From contig JAHDLB010000021.1 of assembly GCA_018432315.1 (NCBI GenBank), forward strand, positions 1 to 64,000: 64,000 nucleotides of DNA, written 5' to 3'. A program made the translations under genes and the position numbers. Positions 57,245 through 64,000 of the stretch are shown in pieces. Each line of letters begins with the position of its first letter. Position 1 is the first letter of the stretch. Under the pieces are notes generated by a model, which made no database searches, was not told the DNA's origin, and saw only the letters and a list, made by a program, of their open reading frames with translations. Source of the stretch: Anaerolineae bacterium. Its GTDB lineage: Bacteria; Chloroflexota; Anaerolineae; Aggregatilineales; Aggregatilineaceae.

Positions 57245-58720
57245 CTATTCGCTGAACGCGACGCGCACGACCTGCACGAAGCTGGGATTGCCATCGGCCA
57301 CGACGACATCGCCATTCGACAGGACGCCCAGCCCGCTGATCTCGTAGAACTGCCCCGGCTCGAAGGCGGGGAAGTCTTCCTGCGAGAAGTCGATCTCGGC
57401 CAGCGCGAACTGCGAGTCACCGAACCGGCCCAACAACGTGCCGTCCGGCGCGAAGTGGTAGATCGGGCTTTGCTGCATCGCCGCGTAAACCGACCCGTCC
57501 GGGGCCACGGCCAGCGCGCTGGCGCCGCCGAACAGGCTCGCCGCGCCCAGCCCCTCGGCCAGCAGGTTGCCTTCGGTATCGAAGACCTTCACGCCCGCCT
57601 GCCCGTACAGCTCCAGCACGTACAGGTTGCCGTCGGGGCCAAACGCCAGTTCCGCTTCGTAGTAGAACTCGTCGCTGCCCACCGTGAACGACCGCAGAAG
57701 CTGCCCGGCAGGGTCGAAGACCATCACCTCGCCGGACTGCGAGTCGTCCTCGGCGCTGGTGATCGGGGCCAGCACGTACAGGTTGCCGTCCGGCCCGGCG
57801 GCCAGCTTGACGCCGAAGCTGAACACCTCGCCCATCTCCGACAGCGACAGCGAAGCGCCCAGGCTGCCATCCGCGTTCACCTGGGACACACCCCCGCTGA
57901 AGTCCACGATCCACAACCGCCCGTCAGGATCGATCGCCAGGTCGTTGACGAACCCGAAGAAATCCTGCACCCGGATCGTCTCGCGCTCGGTGCCGTCCGG
58001 CTCGAAGACGTGAATGCCCACTATGCCGCCGGCGACGTAAATCGTGTCGTCCGGCCCCACGGCGACGGCGGTCAGTTGGTCGTAGCCGCCGCTCACCATC
58101 GCCTCTTCGTTCACTTCGAACACCTGCTGCCAGACCACGGCGCCGGTTTCGGTCGGGACGGCCAGCGGCTTGGCGTCCATGCTGGCGATGATCGCCTCAC
58201 CGGTGGGCCGCACCCCGTCGATCTCGTCCGCCAGGGCGGCCACGGCCACCATCGCCAGCCCACCCTCGCCCAGGTCGATAGCGTACAGCGTCTGTGTTTC
58301 ACCGCCCAGGGCGCCGGACACGCGCACAGCCGGCTTGTCGCCGAGCGTCAGTTCTTCGGGCTGGTCGAACGACTCTTCGCCCACCAGGGCCATATACTGG
58401 TCTACCAGGGCGGCGGGTCCTTGGTCGAGCACCACGCCGATCATGCTGAACTGCGCTTCGAGCGCCGCCGGCGGCAGCACCGCGATGGCGGCCTGCCCGG
58501 CACTCATCTCGCCCGTGTCCATCAGCGCGTCGAGCGTTTCCTGCGAGTTGGCGATCAGGATCGACCCGAATTCTTCCTGGATCACCCAGCCGCCGGGGTA
58601 GTCGAAGGTGAGCGTGCCGTCGAGCGTCGTGTACGTCTCGGTCAGGTCCTGGGCCAGCGCCGCCATCGGAACCGCGAGCAGCACGGCCACCAGGCACACA
58701 ATCGTCGTCAAGCGAAACAT
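57245..58720 (-). CDS. secreted beta-propeller (NHL-like) protein
   Basis: 491 residues: signal peptide (about 1-23, ending A-L-A-Q), an alpha/beta region to about 190 that resembles the one in the protein at 47197, then a six-bladed-type propeller with repeated A-x-x-P-D-G-x-[LV]-[YW]-[VI] motifs (V-G-P-D-D-T-I-Y-V, I-D-P-D-G-R-L-W-I, G-P-D-G-N-L-Y-V twice, V-A-P-D-G-S-V-Y). It lacks the PPC tail of its paralogue. Likely a binding or sensor protein. A purine-rich AAAGAGAG region precedes the ATG. Confidence 0.78.
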   Translation of the reverse strand: MFRLTTIVCLVAVLLAVPMAALAQDLTETYTTLDGTLTFDYPGGWVIQEEFGSILIANSQETLDALMDTGEMSAGQAAIAVLPPAALEAQFSMIGVVLDQGPAALVDQYMALVGEESFDQPEELTLGDKPAVRVSGALGGETQTLYAIDLGEGGLAMVAVAALADEIDGVRPTGEAIIASMDAKPLAVPTETGAVVWQQVFEVNEEAMVSGGYDQLTAVAVGPDDTIYVAGGIVGIHVFEPDGTERETIRVQDFFGFVNDLAIDPDGRLWIVDFSGGVSQVNADGSLGASLSLSEMGEVFSFGVKLAAGPDGNLYVLAPITSAEDDSQSGEVMVFDPAGQLLRSFTVGSDEFYYEAELAFGPDGNLYVLELYGQAGVKVFDTEGNLLAEGLGAASLFGGASALAVAPDGSVYAAMQQSPIYHFAPDGTLLGRFGDSQFALAEIDFSQEDFPAFEPGQFYEISGLGVLSNGDVVVADGNPSFVQVVRVAFSE

Positions 58721-58801
58721 AGGCTGTTCTCTCTTTTCACTAAGTCGCCAAACCGGCGTGGCTAGATTGTAGCCAAATCGCGCCGGCGCAGCCCAACGCC
58801 G

Positions 58802-60043
58802 TCAGCGGGCGCGCTCGAAGTGGGCCATGCACTCGATATGGTACGTCTGCGGGAACATATCCACCGGCTGCGCGTCGACCAGCCGGTAGCCGTGCTTGAC
58901 CAGCCGCTTGGCGTCGCGCGCCAGGGTGGACGGCTCGCAGCTCACGTACACGATGCGGCCCGGCGCGTGAGCGGCCAGGGCATCCAGCGCGCGCACGTCC
59001 AGGCCGGTGCGCGGCGGGTCGAGCACGGCGGCGTCGAACGGCCCCTCCAGGTCCGGCAGGACGTCCTCGACGCTCCCTTCGATCAGGTCGATGTTGTCCA
59101 GGTCGGCCAGGTTGTCGTCGGCATCGGTCACGGCGGGCGGGTAGCTCTCGATGGACGTGACCAGCGCCGCCCGCTCGGCGATGAACGCGGTGAACAGCCC
59201 GACGCCCGCGTACAGGTCGAGCACCGATTCGCCGCCGCGCAGGTCCAGCCGGGCCAGCACCAGATCGACCAGCGCCGCCGCCTGGGGCAGGTTCACCTGG
59301 AAGAAGCCGCCCGCCGTCACGCGGAAGCGCCGGTGGTGCACGGCATAGGTCACGTGGCTGGCGCCGATCAGGTTGACCGGCTCGTTGTCGCTCAGCAGGA
59401 GGTTGATCGAAACCGGGATGGTGACCTCCAACTCGGGCGCCTGGTCGTCCTTCGTGCTGAGGATCGCCATCAGGTCGCCGTCCGATCCGGACTGAAGCCG
59501 GACGCGTTCCAGCTCCGGGATGCCGTCCAGGTTCAGCTCGTCGAACAGGTCGAGCAGTTCGGGCCGGATGATGTGGCATTCCTCGATCGGGATCAGCGTC
59601 TGGTTGTCCGTGCCGACGAAGCACAGGCTGCCCTCCGCGTCGACGTGAAAGGTGGCATGGTGGCGATACGCCCACGCGTCCGGGCTGGGCAGGGTGGGAT
59701 GCACGACCGGATCGCGGAAGCCGCCGATGCGGGTGAACTGGTCGATCACCACGTCGCGCTTGTAGCCGGGCTGGGCGCTGTAGTCGATGTGCTGGAAGTG
59801 GCAGCCGCCGCACCCGCCCGGGCCGAAATGCGGGCAGCGCGGCTCGACGCGATCCGGCGACGGCTCCAGCAGCGTTGCGCCGGCGGCGAACGCGTAGCGG
59901 CCCCGGTCGTCGGTCAGGCGGGCGAGAATGCGCTCGCCGGGGATGGCGTAGGGCACGAAGATCGCGCGCCCGGCGTGGCGTCCCAGCGCCTGCCCGCCGT
60001 GGACCATTTCATCGAGCGTGAGTTCAAACGTGTCGTCGGTCAA
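58802..60043 (-). CDS. RumA/RlmD-type RNA uracil-5 methyltransferase
   Basis: 413 residues. An N-terminal TRAM domain (about 3-60) is followed by a 4Fe-4S site (C-P-H-F-G-P-G-G-C-G-G-C) and the SAM domain with V-L-D-L-Y-A-G-V-G-L-F. Motif D-P-P-R-T-G-L-D comes next, and the catalytic nucleophile Cys is in Y-V-S-C-E-P-S-T-L-A-R-D. It makes 5-methyluridine in 23S rRNA or tRNA. TTG 60043 is chosen because GAGGGAG lies four bases upstream and the protein then begins at the TRAM domain; the longer frame has no family sequence. A minus-strand TATACT is at 60078. Confidence 0.92.
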   Translation of the reverse strand: MTDDTFELTLDEMVHGGQALGRHAGRAIFVPYAIPGERILARLTDDRGRYAFAAGATLLEPSPDRVEPRCPHFGPGGCGGCHFQHIDYSAQPGYKRDVVIDQFTRIGGFRDPVVHPTLPSPDAWAYRHHATFHVDAEGSLCFVGTDNQTLIPIEECHIIRPELLDLFDELNLDGIPELERVRLQSGSDGDLMAILSTKDDQAPELEVTIPVSINLLLSDNEPVNLIGASHVTYAVHHRRFRVTAGGFFQVNLPQAAALVDLVLARLDLRGGESVLDLYAGVGLFTAFIAERAALVTSIESYPPAVTDADDNLADLDNIDLIEGSVEDVLPDLEGPFDAAVLDPPRTGLDVRALDALAAHAPGRIVYVSCEPSTLARDAKRLVKHGYRLVDAQPVDMFPQTYHIECMAHFERAR

Positions 60044-60077
60044 GGGGCTCCCTCGCGTCGTCAGGTGGCGTGACGGA

Positions 60078-60102
60078 AGTATAACGCAGATGGCGGTATA
60101 AT
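60078..60102. promoter_or_regulatory. divergent -10 boxes between the methyltransferase and the PH-like gene
   Basis: TATACT on the minus strand (60083-60078) faces the methyltransferase gene, 35 bases from its start. TATAAT on the plus strand (60097-60102) is 25 bases before the GTG of the next gene. The two are 13 bases apart, so the polymerases would compete. Confidence 0.5.
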
Positions 60103-60127
60103 CGAGCGCGTGCCCAGGAGGACTGAC

Positions 60128-60676
60128 GTGCAATCACATCCAACCCGGTCCGGCGTGCCCCTCTCCGATCACCCCTATCCCCGGCGGGCGTGGCGGCGGC
60201 TGACAGGCGTGCTGGTGGCGGCGGGGCTGGCGGGGATCGTCTTCGGGGTGATCGGCCTGCTGGCGTTGGGCATCGGCTACGGCCTGCCGCTGCTGCCGCT
60301 GATGGCGATCTTCCTGGCGGCGCTGGCCGTTCCCCTGCTGCTGCTCACCGTGCAGCACCCGCGCGTCACGGTGTACGAAGATGGCCTGTGGCTCCAGCCG
60401 CTGGTGTGGCGCGGGCACTGGGTGCCGTGGGCGGCCATCGCGTCCATCGAAGACCACACCCTGATCCGGCGCGGGCAGGCGCGCGACCGCGACACCGAGC
60501 ACTTCGGCCAGCTCATCGTCGTGGAGGGCGCGCTGCCGCCGCTGTATGCCATCGTGGGGATGATGGCCGGGCTGGGCCGCGTCCGCGCCTTCGGCATTTC
60601 GACCCACAGCCACGCGGACTATCCGCGCCTGCTCAACGCGATCCAGCGCCACAAACCGCGCCGCCGCGCGCGCTAG
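60128..60676 (+). CDS. small membrane protein with PH-like domain
   Basis: 182 residues. Two membrane segments (about 22-46 and 51-74) are followed by a beta-rich domain (about 80-170; V-T-V-Y-E-D-G-L-W-L-Q-P-L-V-W, W-V-P-W-A-A-I-A-S-I-E-D-H). The layout of two helices then a strand-rich domain resembles bacterial PH/YcxB-like proteins of unknown role. GTG 60128 is six bases behind AGGAGG, so it is preferred over the GTG at 60110. It converges with the glycosyltransferase gene, overlapping it by four bases. Confidence 0.75.
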   Translation: MQSHPTRSGVPLSDHPYPRRAWRRLTGVLVAAGLAGIVFGVIGLLALGIGYGLPLLPLMAIFLAALAVPLLLLTVQHPRVTVYEDGLWLQPLVWRGHWVPWAAIASIEDHTLIRRGQARDRDTEHFGQLIVVEGALPPLYAIVGMMAGLGRVRAFGISTHSHADYPRLLNAIQRHKPRRRAR

Positions 60677-61971
60677 CGGTCGCCGTCCCCGTCCGGGTCG
60701 ATGGCGTCTTGCAGGCGGCTGCGCAGCGCCTCGCGCTGGGCGCGATTGAGGTGCGGCGTCGGGTGCTCGTGGCCGATCAGCTTGTCGTAGGCGTCGCGCA
60801 GCAGGGCCGCGCTGTGCGTCCAGGCGTGCTGGCGCACCACCCACTCGCGCCCCTCGCGCCCGATACGCTCGCCCAGCGCCGGGTCGTCGAGAATGGCGAG
60901 CACCGCCTCGGCGAATGCCTGGGGCGTGTCGCGGAGCAGCATGTGCTGGCCGTCCACTGCGTCGAGTCCTTCGGCGCCCACCGACGTGCTCACCACCGGG
61001 CAGCCGCAGGCCAGCGCCTCCAACAGCTTGAAGCGGGTGCCGCTGCCGCTGCGCAGCGGGCACACGAAGACGGCGCTGCCTTGCAGGTAGGGCCGCGTGT
61101 CGTCCACCAGCCCGGTCACCGTCACCGCGATATCGGGATCGTTGTGCAGCCGGATCAACTCCGGGGGCGGGTCTTTGCCCAGCAGCATCAGCGTGAAGTC
61201 GCCGCGCCGGGCGCGGATGCGCGGCAGGATCTCCTCGGCGAAATACAGCACGGCGTCGGTGTTGGGGAAGTACTTGTAGTCGCCCATGTAGACCGCCGTG
61301 CGGTTGTCGCGCCGGACGGACGGATCGGTCCGGAAGAAATCGGTGTCCACGCCGTTGGGCGTCCTGACGGTCAGCACGCCGGGCGTGGCCCGCTTGACCG
61401 CCTGCGCGTCGACGTCGGACATCACGCCGACGACCGTCGCCTCGGCCCAGGCGCGCGGCTCCCAGAACCGCATCTTGAGCGCCTCCAGCGCGATGCCGGG
61501 CCGCGCCAGCCACGACTTGGCGACCTGGGCATGGCGGCCCCACGCCACGTATTCGATCGCCGGCTCGGACAGCAGCACGGGCACGTCCAGCCGCGTGGGC
61601 AGGTTCTGGAGCATGTAGAACGATTCGACGTGAATCAGGTCGATCGGCTCGTCCGCCAGCACGCGCGCGATGGTCCGCCGCATCTCCGGCGTGTGGTACA
61701 GGCGCATCGTCACCGGCCTGGGCGACGTCAGGCTGAGCACCGCCGCCCTGAGGGTGCTGGGGCTTGGGGCGCGATCGACCACGATCAGCTCGCACAGGTC
61801 TTGCAGCGGGCTCAGGTCAAACGCCCGTTCTTCGGGGCGCCCAAAACAGACCAGGGTGATGGCGTAGTCGGCTTGAAGGTGCTTGACGAGGTTGTACGTC
61901 CGGCTCCGCCCGCCGCTGGTGGGTGGGTAGGGCAAATAGGGCGTGAGCATGAGTATATGTGGTTTTGCCAT
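60673..61971 (-). CDS. family 4-type glycosyltransferase (GT-B fold)
   Basis: 432 residues. The N-terminal acceptor domain begins I-L-M-L-T-P-Y-L-P-Y-P-P-T-S-G-G. The C-terminal nucleotide-sugar domain has V-Y-M-G-D-Y-K-Y-F-P-N and the E-x7-E region with P-L-R-S-G-S-G-T-R-F-K-L-L-E-A-L-A-C-G-C. It moves a sugar from a nucleotide donor to a lipid or polysaccharide in the cytoplasm, fitting the CapD-type gene at the right edge. The ATG at 61971 fits the family N-terminus. Confidence 0.88.
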   Translation of the reverse strand: MAKPHILMLTPYLPYPPTSGGRSRTYNLVKHLQADYAITLVCFGRPEERAFDLSPLQDLCELIVVDRAPSPSTLRAAVLSLTSPRPVTMRLYHTPEMRRTIARVLADEPIDLIHVESFYMLQNLPTRLDVPVLLSEPAIEYVAWGRHAQVAKSWLARPGIALEALKMRFWEPRAWAEATVVGVMSDVDAQAVKRATPGVLTVRTPNGVDTDFFRTDPSVRRDNRTAVYMGDYKYFPNTDAVLYFAEEILPRIRARRGDFTLMLLGKDPPPELIRLHNDPDIAVTVTGLVDDTRPYLQGSAVFVCPLRSGSGTRFKLLEALACGCPVVSTSVGAEGLDAVDGQHMLLRDTPQAFAEAVLAILDDPALGERIGREGREWVVRQHAWTHSAALLRDAYDKLIGHEHPTPHLNRAQREALRSRLQDAIDPDGDGDR

Positions 61972-62129
61972 CGCGTCCGTCCCCAGCCTGACTCTGTGGA
62001 AAAGTGTACAGGTGGCCCAGAATACCGTCAAATTCGGGCGCGGGCCAGCGGGCCGGGCGGCTCGTGCGCGGGGCGGCACGCTGCTATACTGGCGCCACCG
62101 GTCGGACGAGCCGCGAAAGGACGGTGAAC

Positions 62130-63314
62130 ATGGGCGATTTCCGGTATGGTGTCGTGGGCGCGGGGCGGCAGGGCGTCGCCACCGCGTATGATATGGCCGC
62201 GCAGGGCGGCGGGGCCAGCGTGCTCGTGATGGATCGCGATGCGGACGTGGCGCGCCGCGCCGCCGAGCGGATCAACCGGCTGCTGGGCCGGAGCGTCGCG
62301 CAGGGGCGCCCACTGGACGCCCGCGACGGCGACGCCTTGGCCGCGGCGCTCGCCGGGCTGGACGTGTTTCTGTGCGGCACGCCGTTCGAGATGATCCCCC
62401 AGGCGACGGAAGCGGCGCTGCGGGCCGGGGTGAGCATGGTGGACTATGGCGGGCACACGCCGACCGTGCTGGCCCAGCTCCAGCGCGACGCCGAGGCCAA
62501 AGCGGCGGGCATCGCCGTCGTGCCGGACTGCGGCATGGGCCCCGGCATGAACAACACGCTGGGCGCGTACGCCGTCGAGCTGATGGAGGGCGAGGGATTA
62601 GACCCGCGCGAGGTGTACCTGTGGGACGGCGGCCTGCCGCAGAACCCGGTCCCGCCGTGGAACTACCAGCTCACGTTCAACATCAACGGGCTGACCAACG
62701 AGTATTACGGCGAGGTCGCATTTCTGCGCGGCGGCCAGATCACGATGGTTGGCGCGTTCGAGGAACTCGAACACCTGGCGTTCGACGGCGTCGGCGCGCT
62801 GGAGGCGTTCACCACCACGGGCGGGACCAGCACCGCGCCGTACACCTTCGAGGGCCGGCTCCAGGTCTACCAGAACAAAACCTGCCGCTGGCCGGGCCAT
62901 TACGCCACCTTCAAAGCCTACCAGCAGCTTGGCCTGTTCGAGCTGGAGCCGGTCATGGTCCAGGGGCAGCCCGTGGTCCCGCGCGAGGTGTTTCACGCGC
63001 TGCTGGCCCCCCAGATCAGCGCGCCGGTGGTCGAGGATGTGTGCGTCATGCGCGCCAAAGGCGTCGGGCTGGACGCCGGCGGGAGGCCCCGCGCCGTGAT
63101 CATCGACCTGGTCGATCGTTACGACCCGGCGACGGGCTTCACCGCCATGGAGCGCATCACCGGCTGGCACGCGGGCATCATGGCCGAGTTCATCGCGCGG
63201 GGGCAGGTGGCGCCGGGCGTCTGGCCGATGGAGCGGGCCGTCCCCGCCTCGACGTTCGTGGAAGCCGCGCGGGCGCGCGGGTTTGCGATCACAGTGCGGT
63301 GGGAAGACGCCTGA
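62130..63314 (+). CDS. saccharopine dehydrogenase-like oxidoreductase
   Basis: 394 residues. A Rossmann domain starts G-V-V-G-A-G-R-Q-G-V-A-T-A-Y-D-M (about 7-22). The acidic strand-2 end (V-M-D-R-D-A) favours NAD. Family motifs V-P-D-C-G-M-G-P-G-M and the long C-terminal substrate domain are present. Members reduce or oxidise saccharopine and related amino acids; the exact substrate is unknown. AAAGGA lies nine bases before the ATG at 62130. A short hairpin with the converging CapD-type gene follows the stop. Confidence 0.85.
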   Translation: MGDFRYGVVGAGRQGVATAYDMAAQGGGASVLVMDRDADVARRAAERINRLLGRSVAQGRPLDARDGDALAAALAGLDVFLCGTPFEMIPQATEAALRAGVSMVDYGGHTPTVLAQLQRDAEAKAAGIAVVPDCGMGPGMNNTLGAYAVELMEGEGLDPREVYLWDGGLPQNPVPPWNYQLTFNINGLTNEYYGEVAFLRGGQITMVGAFEELEHLAFDGVGALEAFTTTGGTSTAPYTFEGRLQVYQNKTCRWPGHYATFKAYQQLGLFELEPVMVQGQPVVPREVFHALLAPQISAPVVEDVCVMRAKGVGLDAGGRPRAVIIDLVDRYDPATGFTAMERITGWHAGIMAEFIARGQVAPGVWPMERAVPASTFVEAARARGFAITVRWEDA

Positions 63315-63337
63315 CCCGCCTACAGCGGCGAGTCAGG
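63310..63337. terminator. weak hairpin between converging genes
   Basis: CCTGAC (63310-63315) pairs with GTCAGG, with an inner CCGC/GCGG pair. It spans the end of the oxidoreductase gene. There is no T run, so termination is uncertain. Confidence 0.35.
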
Positions 63338-63351
63338 CCGGTTGGAGCATA

Positions 63352-64000
63352 TCACTCTACGGTGACGGTTTCGCGCTGCACGACCGGAAGCTGGACCGGA
63401 GCCGGCGCGGACTCGTCGACGATGATCGCGCGCAACTGGTCGATCGGGCTGCTTTCGGCGCCAAGCCCGTCGCTCGCCAGCCGGCCCACCTGCTCCATGA
63501 ACTGCGACATGCGGCGCCCGTTGGTGGACGTGACAAGCTGCAGGATGTCGGGATGGACCGTCGGCAGCGTCTGCTCGACGTGGTCGTGCAGTTCTTCGTG
63601 CAGCTTCTCGCCGGGCCGCACGCCGGTGAACTCGATCGGGATGTCGATGTAGGGCCGCAGGCCGCGCATCCGGATCATGCGCTCGGCCAGGTCCAGAATG
63701 CGGACCTCATCGCCCATTTGCAGCATGAACAGGTCGTCGCCTTTGGTCAGGCAGGCGGCGTGAATGACCAGGTTCACCGCCTCGGGGATGGTCATGAAGT
63801 AGCGGCACATCTCCGGGTCGGTGACGGTCACCGGGCCGCCCGCGTCGATCTGCCGGTTGAAGGTCGGGACCACGCTGCCCCGGCTGTTCAACACGTTGCC
63901 GAAGCGCACCGAGGTATACAGCGTGCTGTTGTGGCATTTCTCGGCCAGGGCGTGCATCATCAACTCGCAGACGCGCTTGCTGGCGCCCATCACGCTGCTC
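63352..64000 (-). CDS. CapD/FnlA-type polysaccharide biosynthesis enzyme, C-terminal part
   Basis: The frame is open to the right edge, so only the last 215 or so residues are seen. It shows M-G-A-S-K-R-V-C-E, R-F-G-N-V-L-N-S-R-G-S-V-V-P, G-G-P-V-T-V-T-D-P-E-M-C-R-Y-F-M-T-I-P-E-A and G-V-R-P-G-E-K-L-H-E-E. These are signatures of UDP-GlcNAc 4,6-dehydratase/CapD-like short-chain dehydrogenases that make sugar nucleotides for surface polysaccharide. The final 60 residues are a typical C-terminal tail. With the nearby glycosyltransferase it suggests a polysaccharide locus beyond the window. Confidence 0.9.
   Translation of the reverse strand, partial: SSVMGASKRVCELMMHALAEKCHNSTLYTSVRFGNVLNSRGSVVPTFNRQIDAGGPVTVTDPEMCRYFMTIPEAVNLVIHAACLTKGDDLFMLQMGDEVRILDLAERMIRMRGLRPYIDIPIEFTGVRPGEKLHEELHDHVEQTLPTVHPDILQLVTSTNGRRMSQFMEQVGRLASDGLGAESSPIDQLRAIIVDESAPAPVQLPVVQRETVTVE

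Overview
The window is a GC-rich (roughly 65-70 %) bacterial chromosome segment carrying about 55 protein genes, with no rRNA, tRNA or CRISPR array that I can recognise. The mix of genes suggests a member of the Chloroflexota (Anaerolineae-like). It has many secreted proteins built from SH3b, PPC and beta-propeller modules with Thr/Pro linkers, cysteine-type CcmE, two GT-C membrane glycosyltransferases plus a YfhO-like protein, a MscL with a zinc ribbon, and no outer-membrane machinery in view. This is an inference from gene content; there is no phylogenetic marker beyond ribosomal protein L9, Prs, RNase Z and RtcA/RtcB.

Layout. 1-141: probable end of an insertion sequence. 287-5167: TPR membrane protein, CE7 esterase, ferredoxin-like protein, SGNH hydrolase, SlyD-like FKBP. 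5415-7772: a GAF sensor kinase with an altered H-box, converging on a minus-strand group YfhO-like protein / GT-C transferase / prs (7769-13043). 13193-15863: two GNAT proteins around a small orphan. 15864-17311: an AT-richer patch with a duplicated SH3b protein and a structured leader, followed by a DUF4395 plus thioredoxin pair. 18269-30314: a long minus-strand run (RNase Z, RtcA, GT-C protein and four paralogous membrane-anchored or secreted glycosidase-like proteins, one apparently catalytically dead). 30480-44099: housekeeping and envelope genes, nearly all minus strand (CcmE, GlsB, MscL, GNAT, cytochrome c, HNH, TlpA-PPC, methyltransferase, RodZ-like, L9, XdhC, RtcB), plus one plus-strand His-rich NifX-like gene. 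44271-46174: a response regulator, then a sparse patch with palindromes and a small excisionase-like operon behind a textbook promoter. 46237-49137: lipase-like hydrolase and a propeller-PPC protein. 49441-56254: a plus-strand accessory cluster. 56265-64000: inositol monophosphatase, propeller protein, RlmD/RumA-type methyltransferase, PH-like membrane protein, glycosyltransferase, saccharopine dehydrogenase-like protein and the end of a CapD-type sugar-nucleotide enzyme.

The most interesting region is 49934-56254: a degenerate histidine-kinase-like protein, a 70-residue zinc finger, a double-FHA protein, a membrane M50 metalloprotease with a PqqD-like region, an SH3b-SGNH lipoprotein and a helical-repeat protein, mostly a few bases apart. 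The N-terminus of the protease carries a repeated W-x6-T motif (E-T-[LV]-x-L) that looks like a set of FHA docking phosphothreonines. I propose a phospho-dependent, FHA-gated membrane protease system. The gene neighbourhood and motifs are visible; the mechanism is inference.
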